From SAR116 cluster bacterium AG-313-A07 (GTDB lineage Bacteria; Pseudomonadota; Alphaproteobacteria; Thalassobaculales; Thalassobaculaceae): a stretch of DNA of 35,814 nucleotides. The stretch spans positions 1 to 35,814 of the forward strand of contig QBVV01000019.1 of NCBI GenBank assembly GCA_003284265.1, in the 5' to 3' direction. This document shows, one piece after another, positions 1 through 8,465 of the stretch; the first letter of the stretch is position 1; every line of letters begins with the position of its first letter. The notes under the pieces were generated by a model. The model was given only the letters and a program-made list of their open reading frames with translations. It had not been told where the DNA came from and searched no databases. The position numbers and the translations under genes were made by a program.

Positions 1-82
1 AATGATGATTTATCCGTATATCCGAGGGAAAAAGTAAAAGACTTTTCAGTATTCTTTAATGAGGCGCGATAACCATTTTTGA

Positions 83-1105
83 TTAGAAAATAAGTTGATC
101 ATCTCCCGACCCACCGCCTATTATAATCTCACCCCTATCCTGTAACTCTTTAGCAGATTGTACTAGGGCGGTCTGAGCATCTTCAACATCCTTCAAGCGA
201 ACCGCTCCGGCAGCTTCCATGTCTTCACGGAGTAATTTAGCGGCTCTCTCGGACATATTGGAAAAAAATAAATCTTTAAGTTCGTCAGATGCACCCTTAA
301 GCGCCATCATCATTTTATCCTTGTCTGCCACTCGCATAAGCGTCTGAATTCCAGCAGGGTCAACATTTTTCAAATCTTCGAATGTGAACATTAGAGCGCG
401 GATTCGCTCTGAGGCATCTTTGTTACGCTCTTCTAACGCTGTCAAAAACCGGTCTTCAGTAGCCCTGTCTAAGTTACTAAAAATATCTGCCATCGTCTCA
501 TGACTGTCACGTCTATTTGTCCGTGCCAGATTCGACATAAATTCGGTCCTGAGAACACGTTCTACATCTTTTTCAATATCTTTATTCACTGCTTCTATTC
601 GAAGCATCCGCATAACTACTTCCATAGCAAAATTTTCTGGAAGTATGGCTAATACTTTCGCAGCGTGGCTCTGTGCGATTTTTCCCAGAATTACTGCCAC
701 CGTTTGTGGATATTCATTTTTTAGATAATTAGTTAAAACCTGCTCGTTCACATTGGCCAGCTTATCCCACATCGTGCGACCTGCAGGACCTCGGATTTCT
801 TCCATAACATCGTTAACACGATCTTCACCCAGTATTTTCGCCAAAAGCCTCTGTGTGCTGTCCATAGAGCCAACTAAAGAACCTGTCGACGAGACACTTT
901 CGGCAAACTCAACGAATAGTCGTTCAACAATATTTGAACTGACTGTCCCTAGACCCGCCATTACTTGGGATATTTCTTTTATTTCCTCATCATCAAGCAG
1001 GGCGAATAATTTACCTGCTTGGTCTTCGCCTAGGGACATTAATAGGATTGCCGATTTTTCCGGCCCAGAAATATTTCTATAATCCTCTCGGATTCTCAAT
1101 CCCAT
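83..1105 (-). CDS. fliG: Flagellar motor switch protein FliG
   Basis: FliG is the rotor protein of the flagellar C-ring. It binds FliF at the membrane through its N-terminal domain and meets the stator through its C-terminal domain. The 340 residues match the family length. The N-terminal domain covers about residues 10-100. The middle domain carries the EHPQ motif as EYPQ at 131-134, with His replaced by Tyr. The MFTF motif is at 239-242. The C-terminal torque helix keeps the expected charged pattern, with RAAKLLRED near 287-295 and RLKDVE near 303-308. The ATG start is followed directly by the conserved N-terminal segment. No other flagellar gene is complete in the window. The 120 bp upstream separate it from the dioxygenase on the same strand, so it probably heads a flagellar operon leaving the window leftward. 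Family assignment is firm. Confidence 0.96.
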   Translation of the reverse strand: MGLRIREDYRNISGPEKSAILLMSLGEDQAGKLFALLDDEEIKEISQVMAGLGTVSSNIVERLFVEFAESVSSTGSLVGSMDSTQRLLAKILGEDRVNDVMEEIRGPAGRTMWDKLANVNEQVLTNYLKNEYPQTVAVILGKIAQSHAAKVLAILPENFAMEVVMRMLRIEAVNKDIEKDVERVLRTEFMSNLARTNRRDSHETMADIFSNLDRATEDRFLTALEERNKDASERIRALMFTFEDLKNVDPAGIQTLMRVADKDKMMMALKGASDELKDLFFSNMSERAAKLLREDMEAAGAVRLKDVEDAQTALVQSAKELQDRGEIIIGGGSGDDQLIF

Positions 1106-1225
1106 TGTTTTAGTTCCTCATCCTTTTCATGGTTGCCTTTTATGCGCCCACCCTGCTGCACCCAATATCTAGAATATAACATAGTTTTTCTCATATATTT
1201 AGGATTTATTTTAAATGAATTAATC

Positions 1226-2068
1226 TTACCTTGGCCTATCACCTTTTAGTGTTACTCGGTGCATTTCACGTCGGAAACCATGATAGTCATTTAAAGGATT
1301 GTGTTGCGTGCATCGATTGTCCCAGAAGGTAAGAGTTCCTTCGCTCCATTTTACGCGGCAAGTTAATTCTGGTTTGATTTGGTGTTGGAATAGATAGTTA
1401 AGTAAAGGTTCACTTTCTTCTACTGACATTCCTTTGAAATGGCTCGTATGGGCCGTATTTACATATAATGACTTTCTACCGGTTGTAGGGTGCGTCCTTA
1501 CGACCGGATGTTCCGCCAGAAAGGATGCCTCATCTTTGTCTGTGGGAGCTGAATTTCTCATCGGAGCGCGTGTATTTTGAACTCGACCTTTACCAGATAT
1601 ATTAACAGCAATTAGTCCCTCCAGTAAATTCTTCAAACCGGTTGAGAGTGTCTCATATGCCAGATACATATTAGCAAACTCTGTATCTCCTCCGTATGGT
1701 GGGAGTTCTCGTGCATAGAGCATTGTTCCCAAGGGGGGTGTTGTTTCATAGGATGTGTCCGAGTGCCAAAGCCCACCAAAATTTATTCTATCAGTTTTTT
1801 CTTTAACTACCGGAGTAACTTGAGGATACTCGGGAAGGCCTTTTACAAAAGGGTAAATCATTGGCTCGCCAAAAAGTTTAGCAAAGTTAAGCTGTGATGA
1901 AGGCTCTAATTTTTGATCGCGGATACATATCACTAGATATTTCAAGAATGCGTTCTCAAGCTCCTCAAAGACATCTTTTCTTAGCGGTTGGGATATATCT
2001 ACATTGTAAATATCCGCACCAATTGACCCAGAGATAGGTTGGACAACAATATGTTTGTATTTTTCCAT
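1226..2068 (-). CDS. TauD/TfdA-family 2-oxoglutarate-dependent dioxygenase
   Basis: This is a non-heme Fe(II), 2-oxoglutarate-dependent dioxygenase of the taurine/2,4-D dioxygenase family, 280 residues, the usual length. The iron-binding facial triad is visible as H102-x-D104 in the WHSDTSY motif and H256 in the NRCTQHNP motif. R271, in MHRVT near the C-terminus, sits where TauD binds the 2-oxoglutarate carboxylate. The substrate cannot be read from sequence. Taurine, other sulfonates, sulfate esters and carboxylated aromatics are all known in the family. No transporter of the tauABC type lies beside it. It is transcribed away from an EamA transporter across about 150 bp that could hold divergent promoters. 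It uses an ATG start. Family assignment is strong; calling it tauD would be overreach. Confidence 0.93.
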   Translation of the reverse strand: MEKYKHIVVQPISGSIGADIYNVDISQPLRKDVFEELENAFLKYLVICIRDQKLEPSSQLNFAKLFGEPMIYPFVKGLPEYPQVTPVVKEKTDRINFGGLWHSDTSYETTPPLGTMLYARELPPYGGDTEFANMYLAYETLSTGLKNLLEGLIAVNISGKGRVQNTRAPMRNSAPTDKDEASFLAEHPVVRTHPTTGRKSLYVNTAHTSHFKGMSVEESEPLLNYLFQHQIKPELTCRVKWSEGTLTFWDNRCTQHNPLNDYHGFRREMHRVTLKGDRPR

Positions 2069-2215
2069 TAATCTTTCACAAAAAGGTAATATAGTATTGC
2101 AGGCTTCATCAAACTTAGATTATCCATATTATATACGATGCGGATCATTTTTAAAATATTTCCATAAGTAGTAATTCGCCAATAGAGATTTTAAAGTGCA
2201 AGGGAAAAGGGGCTT

Positions 2216-3121
2216 TTGGCGAATAAATCAATATCCAGCTTGAGCGGCTCAAAAACAATTACTGGAATCCTTTTTGCTGTTTTGTGCTCAATAGGGTTAG
2301 GACTTGCCGTTGCTCTAGGACCTATGACGTTTGACGGAGGCACTACGCCATTAGCTGTGGCTTTATTTAGAGCGTTGTTTTCTGTGTTTTTTATGGCGGG
2401 GCTATGTATTCTAATGGGGATATCGCTCCGCTTATCATGGCCGATGTGTCTAAATATGCTCATATTAGGGGCGCTATTCTCACATATGGCATTCGGGAAC
2501 ATTGGCTCTACTAGATATATTCCGATCAGCTTGGCGGCGTTGCTTTTTTTCATATACCCCCCGCTAGTAACCTTGATCAACGCAGTCATTAATAAAAAAT
2601 ATCCGGGTTTAATCAAATTGATAGCCATAGGGATAACTTTTTCTGGGTTGGGCGTCATGTTGGGCATTGGCTTTGAGCAATTTGATTATAGGGGGATCAT
2701 TATTGGCTTAACAGCAGGTATAGCTTGCGCTATCAATATTGTATGGGTGAACCGAAGAGTAAAAGATGTCCACCCGTTTGTGATTGTTTTCTATCAATCG
2801 ATTATAGCCGCAATTGTAATTTTAGTTTTGGCTATAGAGTTAGAAGAATTGAGATTTCCTGTAAATAGAACTGGCTGGTGGGGTTTCGCTCTGATTATTT
2901 TGTTACAATCCTGCTCAATTCCTCTTTTCTATTTTTCTGTTCAGAGAATAGGCCCTGAATCAACAGGCTTATTCAATAACCTCCAGCCGGTAGCAAGCAT
3001 TGTTGCTGCAGTTGTAATTTTTAATGAAGTTTTAACTGGGGAAAGGTTGTTTGGCGCTTTTATGGTGCTTTTGGGGATTATAATCGTCCAGGTACTAGAT
3101 TATAAACGGATAAGACATTAA
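2216..3121 (+). CDS. EamA/DMT-superfamily transporter
   Basis: This is an integral membrane protein of 301 residues with about ten hydrophobic segments and the two-fold EamA layout of the drug/metabolite transporter superfamily. The first segment is near residues 14-36. The second half restarts around 150-165 with GIIIGLTAGIACAINI. The late segment LFNNLQPVASIVAAVV, near 258-273, is typical of EamA proteins. The substrate is unknown; relatives export amino acids or small metabolites. The start is TTG, preceded by a purine-rich AGGGAAAAGGGG stretch. The next in-frame ATG is about 37 codons in and would remove a membrane segment, so TTG is preferred. The stop codon overlaps the convergent DUF1491 gene by four bases. 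Confidence 0.9.
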   Translation: MANKSISSLSGSKTITGILFAVLCSIGLGLAVALGPMTFDGGTTPLAVALFRALFSVFFMAGLCILMGISLRLSWPMCLNMLILGALFSHMAFGNIGSTRYIPISLAALLFFIYPPLVTLINAVINKKYPGLIKLIAIGITFSGLGVMLGIGFEQFDYRGIIIGLTAGIACAINIVWVNRRVKDVHPFVIVFYQSIIAAIVILVLAIELEELRFPVNRTGWWGFALIILLQSCSIPLFYFSVQRIGPESTGLFNNLQPVASIVAAVVIFNEVLTGERLFGAFMVLLGIIIVQVLDYKRIRH

Positions 3122-3444
3122 TCAAACGGGTTCCTGTGTTTAGGGTCCTCTATTTCTACTATCCAAACGTCCTGATCATATTTTATTTGGCGTTCCAGAT
3201 ATGCATCTGCCTGAGTTTCACTTAGGATGTCCTTGGTTGGCGTCTCTACCCATTTTACAGTCTCATCAGTTTGTCTTTGTTGTGCGTAAATCAGACAATC
3301 ATAAACGATATTGCTCACCTTGATGTATATATTGCCAGCATCGGGATCACCTAATCGTACTACAGTTGCAGGCAACCCTCGGTCGCTGCAAATGCGGATA
3401 ATTGCATCGATGATGATTTTAGACTTTAAACGCGCTTGGTCCAT
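3118..3444 (-). CDS. DUF1491 family protein
   Basis: This 108-residue protein matches the DUF1491 family, which I know mainly from alphaproteobacteria. Its recognisable features are an early VVRLGDPDAGNIYIKV segment (about 28-43) and a C-terminal DVWIVEIEDP segment (about 92-101). The function is unknown. There is no signal peptide, membrane segment or metal-binding cluster, so it is probably cytoplasmic. The gene converges on the EamA transporter and the two stop codons overlap. It is divergent from thrS across about 227 bp. Identification rests on the remembered family pattern, not a search. Confidence 0.82.
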   Translation of the reverse strand: MDQARLKSKIIIDAIIRICSDRGLPATVVRLGDPDAGNIYIKVSNIVYDCLIYAQQRQTDETVKWVETPTKDILSETQADAYLERQIKYDQDVWIVEIEDPKHRNPFD

Positions 3445-3623
3445 GTGTTGTGTTGCATTTCTATTGTGTCTGTTTTTATTAGTTTAAATAATAGATTTGA
3501 AGAAGACTAACTTATTATCGAGGTTGAAAATCATACAAACAAACGTTAGAAACTCTACCGGACCAAGAGTACTGCAAAAAATCGGGTGTCGTTAATTTTG
3601 TGTTGTTAAATATTATTAAATAT

Positions 3624-3641
3624 AAGTTACATTGGTAACTT
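3624..3641 (+). promoter_or_regulatory. Short hairpin in the thrS leader
   Basis: AAGTTAC and GTAACTT form a perfect 7-bp inverted repeat around a 4-base ATTG loop. It ends 30 bp before the thrS start codon and just upstream of its AGGA ribosome binding site. In E. coli, thrS translation is autoregulated by leader stem-loops that mimic the tRNA-Thr anticodon arm. Here a GGU triplet, a threonine anticodon, lies at the 3' edge of the loop. That resemblance is inference. The hairpin could equally be a protein-binding palindrome. Confidence 0.35.
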
Positions 3642-3671
3642 GGCGAATAGCTTTCCCAAAAGGATCCACTT

Positions 3672-5585
3672 ATGCCGAATATCACTTTACCAGATGGAAG
3701 TGTACGAAGCTTTGATAATTCAATAACAGGGTTTCAACTTGCCAGCGATATTGGCCCGGGATTGGCGAAGGCTGCATTGATAATGCTTGTTGACGACATC
3801 GAGCTCGATCTTGATCACGAGATTAAAAACGACTCAAAAGTGGCTTTCATTACAAGAAGTGACGAGTTAGCGCTTCCTTTGATAAGGCATGATTGTGCTC
3901 ACGTAATGGCTGCAGCTGTCCAGGAATTATTTCCCGAAACACAAGTAACGATAGGACCTTCGATTGAAAACGGTTTTTATTACGATTTCTATCGACAAAC
4001 GCCTTTTTCGCAAGATGACCTTGGAAAAATTGAAGAGCGCATGCATGAGCTTGTTGATAGAGATGATAAAATACAACGTGAAGTCTGGGATCGGGGGCAT
4101 GCAATCGATTATTATAAAGACATAGATGAACCTTTTAAAGTCGAGTTGGTAGAAGCAATACCGGAAGGGGAAGTGTTATCTTTCTATCGACAGGGCGATT
4201 TTTTAGACTTGTGCAGGGGGCCTCATGCTCCCTCGACCCGACATGTAGGACATGCCTTTAAATTAATGAGCGTCGCGGGTGCATATTGGCGGGGCGACTC
4301 ATCGCGGCCGATGCTGCAGCGAATTTATGGAACGGCCTGGCCGGATGAAAAAAAGCTTAAATCATATCTATTGATGTTGGAGGAGGCTGAGAAAAGGGAT
4401 CATAGAAGATTAGGGCGAGATTTAGACCTTTTCCATATGCAAGAAGAAGCTGTTGGGTCCATTTTTTGGCATGAAAAGGGATGGACGTTGTATCGGGAGA
4501 TAGAGGCTCATGTTCGACGACGCCTTGATGCTGGCAGTTACAAGGAGGTAAAAACTCCACAGCTGATTGATAGGGCGTTGTGGGAAGCATCTGGTCATTG
4601 GGATAAGTTTAGAGAAAATATGTTCACTGCGGAAAGTGAGGACGACAGAACCTTAGCACTAAAACCCATGAATTGCCCCGGTCACGTTCAAATATATAAA
4701 CAGGGTATAAAAAGCTACCGTGATTTACCTTTAAGGATGTCAGAATTTGGCTCATGTCATAGAAATGAGCCTTCCGGCGCTTTGCATGGCATCATGCGGG
4801 TTAGGGCATTTACTCAAGATGATGCGCATATATTTTGCACCGAAGACCAAATAACAACGGAGAGCATTATCTTCTGTGATCTATTGAGGCAGATCTATAA
4901 GGATTTTGGTTTTGAGGATATTCATGTCAAATTTTCTGATAGACCTGAAGTAAGAGCAGGTGACGATAGCACTTGGGATCGCGCAGAGAAAGCCTTGAGG
5001 GATGCTTGTAGTGCCGCTGGTCTGGATACTACCCTTAATCCGGGAGAGGGGGCGTTTTATGGTCCAAAATTAGAATTTGTTCTCAGGGATGCGATTGGCC
5101 GCGATTGGCAATGTGGCACTTTGCAGGTTGATTTTGTTCTCCCAGAGAGGTTGGATGCTAACTATATAGCTCAAGATGGATCGAAGCGTAGACCTGTGAT
5201 GCTACACCGGGCCATTCTAGGCTCGATGGAAAGGTGGATTGGTATTTTAATCGAAGAATATTCTGGAAGATTTCCTATGTGGCTCTCACCGGTGCAAGGC
5301 GTGGTTGCTACGATAACAAGCGACGCTGACGAATACGCTAATAAGGTATTCGAACGACTGAAAAAGGCAGGCTTGCGGGTAGGTAAGGATGTAAGAAATG
5401 AGAAGATTAATTATAAGGTAAGAGAGCATAGCCAAGCGAAAATCCCAGCAATTATAGTGGTTGGAGAGCGAGAAGAAAATCAAGGAACTGTTGCAATTCG
5501 TCGTCTTGGTGGTAAAACTCAAGAAATCCTTGCGCTTGACGACGCAATTAATAAACTAGTAGATGAATCGAGGCCCCCTGAATAG
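3672..5585 (+). CDS. thrS: Threonyl-tRNA synthetase
   Basis: This cytoplasmic class II synthetase charges tRNA-Thr. At 637 residues it is full length. The TGS domain occupies about 1-62. The second domain edits mis-charged serine and has H73-x3-H77 and C181-x3-H185. The catalytic core has motif 2 around the [11 protein letters not shown] segment (359-369), with catalytic-site zinc ligands C335 (MNCPGH), H386 (DDAHIF) and H512 (LHRAI). Motif 3 follows H512. A C-terminal anticodon-binding domain starts near 540. The ATG at 3672 has AGGA seven bases upstream. infC follows after about 42 bp, so the two are probably co-transcribed. Confidence 0.98.
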   Translation: MPNITLPDGSVRSFDNSITGFQLASDIGPGLAKAALIMLVDDIELDLDHEIKNDSKVAFITRSDELALPLIRHDCAHVMAAAVQELFPETQVTIGPSIENGFYYDFYRQTPFSQDDLGKIEERMHELVDRDDKIQREVWDRGHAIDYYKDIDEPFKVELVEAIPEGEVLSFYRQGDFLDLCRGPHAPSTRHVGHAFKLMSVAGAYWRGDSSRPMLQRIYGTAWPDEKKLKSYLLMLEEAEKRDHRRLGRDLDLFHMQEEAVGSIFWHEKGWTLYREIEAHVRRRLDAGSYKEVKTPQLIDRALWEASGHWDKFRENMFTAESEDDRTLALKPMNCPGHVQIYKQGIKSYRDLPLRMSEFGSCHRNEPSGALHGIMRVRAFTQDDAHIFCTEDQITTESIIFCDLLRQIYKDFGFEDIHVKFSDRPEVRAGDDSTWDRAEKALRDACSAAGLDTTLNPGEGAFYGPKLEFVLRDAIGRDWQCGTLQVDFVLPERLDANYIAQDGSKRRPVMLHRAILGSMERWIGILIEEYSGRFPMWLSPVQGVVATITSDADEYANKVFERLKKAGLRVGKDVRNEKINYKVREHSQAKIPAIIVVGEREENQGTVAIRRLGGKTQEILALDDAINKLVDESRPPE

Positions 5586-5615
5586 GGAGTCCTCTTTAGT
5601 TAATGAAACAGAGAT

Positions 5616-5621
5616 AGGAGG
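5616..5621 (+). promoter_or_regulatory. Shine-Dalgarno that fixes the infC start at ATA
   Basis: A perfect AGGAGG lies six bases before an ATA codon at 5628 that is in frame with the infC coding sequence. The previous in-frame codon is a TAG at 5625. The alternative GTG at 5676 has no comparable purine-rich site and would cut into the conserved GPRVN-type N-terminus of bacterial IF3. Confidence 0.8.
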
Positions 5622-5627
5622 CTTTAG

Positions 5628-6164
5628 ATAGTCAAACCACCATTTAATCATCAGCCGGTCAAACATGGCCCGCGAGTGAATGCCGATATACTAAACGAAG
5701 AGGTTCGTTGTATAGCACCAGATGGCGAGCAATTAGGCGTTATGAAAACAGAAGATGCCATAGCTGAAGCCGACTCACACGGACTGGATTTAGTGGAAGT
5801 GTCTCCAAATGCAGATCCTCCAGTTTGTAAAATACTCGATTATGGAAAATTTAAATTTGAGGCTCAAAAAAAGCGGAACGAAGCCAAAAAGAAACAGAAA
5901 GTAATCGAAGTTAAAGAAATAAAACTTCGTCCAAATATTGATGAGCATGACTATCAAGTGAAGATGCGCAGCGTTCAAAAGTTTTTGGACGAAGGTGATA
6001 AAGTTAAAGTTACACTCCGTTTTCGGGGTAGAGAGATGGCGCATCAAGAGTTGGGGGTCAATGTTCTGAATAGGGTCCGTGAAGACACCGACGAAGTGGC
6101 TAAGATTGAAGCTTTTCCGAAATTAGAAGGACGCCAGATGATTATGGTGATTGCGCCTAAATAA
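5628..6164 (+). CDS. infC: Translation initiation factor IF-3 (ATA start)
   Basis: IF3 binds the 30S subunit, prevents premature 50S joining and checks the start codon. Read from ATA at 5628 the product has 178 residues; read from GTG at 5676 it has 162. The longer form is chosen because of the AGGAGG upstream and because the added residues include KHGPRV, matching the usual alphaproteobacterial IF3 N-terminus before the [10 protein letters not shown] segment. The N-terminal domain includes [16 protein letters not shown] and the [11 protein letters not shown] helix. The linker is lysine-rich, and the C-terminal domain includes [11 protein letters not shown] and ends [11 protein letters not shown]. 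Rare start codons on infC are known (AUU in E. coli) and let IF3 repress its own translation. It follows thrS; rpmI and rplT are not adjacent. Confidence 0.93.
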   Translation: MVKPPFNHQPVKHGPRVNADILNEEVRCIAPDGEQLGVMKTEDAIAEADSHGLDLVEVSPNADPPVCKILDYGKFKFEAQKKRNEAKKKQKVIEVKEIKLRPNIDEHDYQVKMRSVQKFLDEGDKVKVTLRFRGREMAHQELGVNVLNRVREDTDEVAKIEAFPKLEGRQMIMVIAPK

Positions 6165-6257
6165 AGGTCTCTAGGTTCTGAATTTCATAATGGTTATTTC
6201 AATATTTGTGAACTACGTTGCGTAGACACCATCATTTTTTGGACTATTTTTTTTATC

Positions 6258-7319
6258 ATGAGTAAACTGCAAAAAGCTCAGCCATCAATGCCGTCAGACC
6301 ACCCTGTTATCCCTAGAGAAAGGGTTGGCGTTCTATTGATTAATCTGGGCACGCCAGATGCAACAGACTTTTGGTCGATCAGGCGTTATTTGAAGGAGTT
6401 TCTATCAGATCGTCGTGTGATTGACGTAAACCCTATTTTTTGGAAATTACTCCTTAACCTAGTTATCTTAAATGTACGACCAAGTATCGCTGGTAAGGCA
6501 TATAAGGAGATCTGGGTTGAGGAAACTGATGAGTCTCCCTTGCGTTTGCATACTCGAAATCAATCAGAGTTTCTGCAGAGAATGATGGACGAAGAGAAAG
6601 ACAATTTGGTTGTTGATTGGGCGATGCGATATGGAAACCCCTCTATAGCAAGTAAACTGGAGGTGATGAAATCAGAAGGTTGCCGCAGAATTTTACTTTT
6701 AGCGCTGTACCCCCAGTATAGCGCTACCACCACCGCCACAGCGTACGACAAGGCCTTTGATGCCCTGTCTACGATGCGTTGGCAGCCATCTGTCAGAACT
6801 GCACCAGCGTATCCGGACGACGCGAGTTACATTAAGGCATTGGCTGAATCAGTAAAAAGTCATATTCTTAAACTGGACTGGAGCCCTGATCTACTTTTGA
6901 CATCTTTTCATGGCCTGCCAAAACGCTATTTAACGGCTGGAGACCCTTACCACTGCCATTGTCTACTAACGGCCAGACTTTTGCGAGAAGAGCTTGACTG
7001 GCCAGAGGATAAAGTCCGGGTAGCATTCCAATCGAGATTTGGCAGGGAGGAGTGGTTACAGCCTTATATACAAAATGTTGTTGAGGAGCTCCCGAAGACG
7101 GGGATAAAAAATGTTGCAATTATTTCACCTGGTTTTGTTTCCGATTGTGTAGAAACTCTGGAAGAGGTCGCTATTGGCCTGAGAGACACGTTTTATGAAT
7201 CTGGTGGTGAAAACTTTACCTTTATCCCGTGCTTAAATTCTGAAGACGCAGGCTTAAAGGTTTTAGAGCGTCAAATCTTAAAGGAATTGAATGGTTGGTT
7301 CCCCGCTTCAACAAGCTGA
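6258..7319 (+). CDS. hemH: Ferrochelatase
   Basis: Ferrochelatase inserts Fe(II) into protoporphyrin IX, the last step of protoheme synthesis, usually at the inner membrane surface. The 353 residues are normal for the family. The conserved start of the fold is VGVLLINLGTPD (23-34). The catalytic His is H218 in TSFHGLPKRY, and E299 in SDCVETLEEV is the second key residue. The segment LYPQYSATTTATAYD (150-164) is the typical porphyrin-binding loop. Cysteines at 233 and 235 (YHCHC) lie where some ferrochelatases carry extra cysteines, but I do not see a clear full [2Fe-2S] set. The ATG has no strong ribosome binding site, and the first 20 residues are not conserved, so a start at M11 is possible. 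Confidence 0.96.
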   Translation: MSKLQKAQPSMPSDHPVIPRERVGVLLINLGTPDATDFWSIRRYLKEFLSDRRVIDVNPIFWKLLLNLVILNVRPSIAGKAYKEIWVEETDESPLRLHTRNQSEFLQRMMDEEKDNLVVDWAMRYGNPSIASKLEVMKSEGCRRILLLALYPQYSATTTATAYDKAFDALSTMRWQPSVRTAPAYPDDASYIKALAESVKSHILKLDWSPDLLLTSFHGLPKRYLTAGDPYHCHCLLTARLLREELDWPEDKVRVAFQSRFGREEWLQPYIQNVVEELPKTGIKNVAIISPGFVSDCVETLEEVAIGLRDTFYESGGENFTFIPCLNSEDAGLKVLERQILKELNGWFPASTS

Positions 7320-7358
7320 TCTGAATAATCATACAATCAGTTTATAGTGTATATAATA

Positions 7359-7375
7359 TTGAGAATGATTCTTAA
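7359..7375. promoter_or_regulatory. Iron-box-like palindrome (Fur/Irr type)
   Basis: TTGAGAATGATTCTTAA is a 17-base near-perfect palindrome: two 8-base arms around a central G with one mismatch. It resembles the 7-1-7 Fur box and the Irr iron control element of alphaproteobacteria. A TATAAT hexamer lies at 7352-7357, immediately upstream, so a bound repressor would cover the transcription start. It lies 40 bp after hemH and about 73 bp before the nitroreductase gene, which is the more likely target. The regulator identity is inference. Confidence 0.45.
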
Positions 7376-7447
7376 TAAGCCCTTGCCGTTTCATTTTCTT
7401 TTGTTATTTATAAGGAAGCAATTAATAAAATAAAGGCTAAAGCAATT

Positions 7448-8017
7448 ATGGAGGCTATAGAACTTTTAAGAACGCGCCGTTCAGTTGTTGTCCGAAACCT
7501 ATCTGGTCCTGGTCCAAGTAAAGACGAACTTAACTCGATTATAGAGGCTGGGTTGCGGGTTCCCGACCATGGAAAAATTGGTCCATGGCGTATCCAAATT
7601 ATCACGGAAAAGGGACAAAAGAAACTAGGGGATATTTTTTCCAAGGCTTTCAAAAAAGAACATGGGGACCGGGCAACAGACCCTATGATTGAATTTGAGA
7701 AAAATCGCCCAAGCCGAGCGCCATGTTTGTTAGTCATTACGTCAAATATTATAGTTCCCCATAAAATACCAGAGATGGAGCAGAAACTATCTGGTGGTGC
7801 CCTGTGTATGAATATTTTAAATGCAGCGCATGCATTAGGGTATTCAGCTCAGTGGTTGACGGAGTGGGTATCATATAATGTAGATATTAAAGTAGCACTT
7901 GGGCATGATCCATCTGTTGATATAATAGGAATGATTTACATAGGCACCCCTCTTGAGCAACCACAACAAAGAGAACGCCCCTCGATAGACACAGTAGTAA
8001 GTGAGTGGTCTGGCTAG
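7448..8017 (+). CDS. Nitroreductase family protein (YdjA-like)
   Basis: This is a 189-residue FMN-dependent nitroreductase-fold oxidoreductase resembling the YdjA subgroup of small nitroreductases. It opens with the typical LLRTRRSV segment (7-13), whose arginines bind FMN phosphate. The segment EAGLRVPDHGKIGPWRI (33-49) matches the YdjA-type cofactor site. A glycine-rich GGALCMNILNAAHALGY helix lies near 116-132 and an IGMIYIGTP strand near the end. The physiological substrate is unknown; reported activities are reduction of nitroaromatics or quinones with NAD(P)H. An iron-box-like palindrome precedes the gene. It converges on the VOC protein gene, 29 bp away. Confidence 0.87.
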   Translation: MEAIELLRTRRSVVVRNLSGPGPSKDELNSIIEAGLRVPDHGKIGPWRIQIITEKGQKKLGDIFSKAFKKEHGDRATDPMIEFEKNRPSRAPCLLVITSNIIVPHKIPEMEQKLSGGALCMNILNAAHALGYSAQWLTEWVSYNVDIKVALGHDPSVDIIGMIYIGTPLEQPQQRERPSIDTVVSEWSG

Positions 8018-8046
8018 TAGGGGATCACATTTGTTGTTTGTTAGAA

Positions 8047-8427
8047 TTAGAGTTTTTTATGACAAACAGCCTGTAATTTATTGCCATCCAGGTCTCGAAT
8101 ATAGGCACCATAATATGCTGGGTGATAATGTGTCCTAAGTCCGGGGTGACCTTCATTTATCCCTCCAAGTGCTAGGGCTTTTGCATAGAAATTATCTACT
8201 GCTTCACGATTATTTGCGATGAAAGCGACGTGGGTCCCATTTCCTACTGTTGCTTTTTTCCCGTCAAAGGGAGCGATAATCCAAATTTGTTCGCCATCTT
8301 TCTTGCCATACCCTAGGTGTTTGTCTCCCTCGGAAAAGCAACGGTGACCTAAAACTTGAAGGACTGGACCATAAAACCCCTTGGCTCGATTTAAATTATT
8401 CGTTCCGATAGTAATATGACTGAACAT
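8047..8427 (-). CDS. VOC (glyoxalase/bleomycin-resistance-fold) family protein
   Basis: A single VOC-domain protein of 126 residues when read from the ATG at 8427. A longer reading to 8484 adds 19 residues that overlap the end of polA and do not fit the fold, so the MFSHITIGTNNL start is preferred; it has a GGAG upstream. Possible metal ligands are H4 and H66 (GTHVAF). The C-terminal strand RDLDGNKLQAVCH has Gln where many VOC enzymes have the metal-binding Glu, so the metal site may be altered. The substrate is unknown. It lies 38 bp downstream of polA on the same strand and may be co-transcribed. Confidence 0.84.
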   Translation of the reverse strand: MFSHITIGTNNLNRAKGFYGPVLQVLGHRCFSEGDKHLGYGKKDGEQIWIIAPFDGKKATVGNGTHVAFIANNREAVDNFYAKALALGGINEGHPGLRTHYHPAYYGAYIRDLDGNKLQAVCHKKL

Positions 8428-8465
8428 TATTGCGGCTCCATCGGCGGTACAAAATACTGTTTCAA

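Noticed and set aside
1..80. A 25-codon open frame on the minus strand after fliG, possibly the start of fliH
   Set aside because: It has no ATG, GTG or TTG start after the preceding stop and is too short to match a family; a non-standard ATC start would be needed.
753..1082. A 109-codon plus-strand frame inside fliG
   Set aside because: It is antisense to a well-conserved gene, has no recognisable domain and follows the codon shadow of fliG.
2191..2667. A 158-codon minus-strand frame over the EamA gene
   Set aside because: It is antisense to membrane-segment coding and has no family features.
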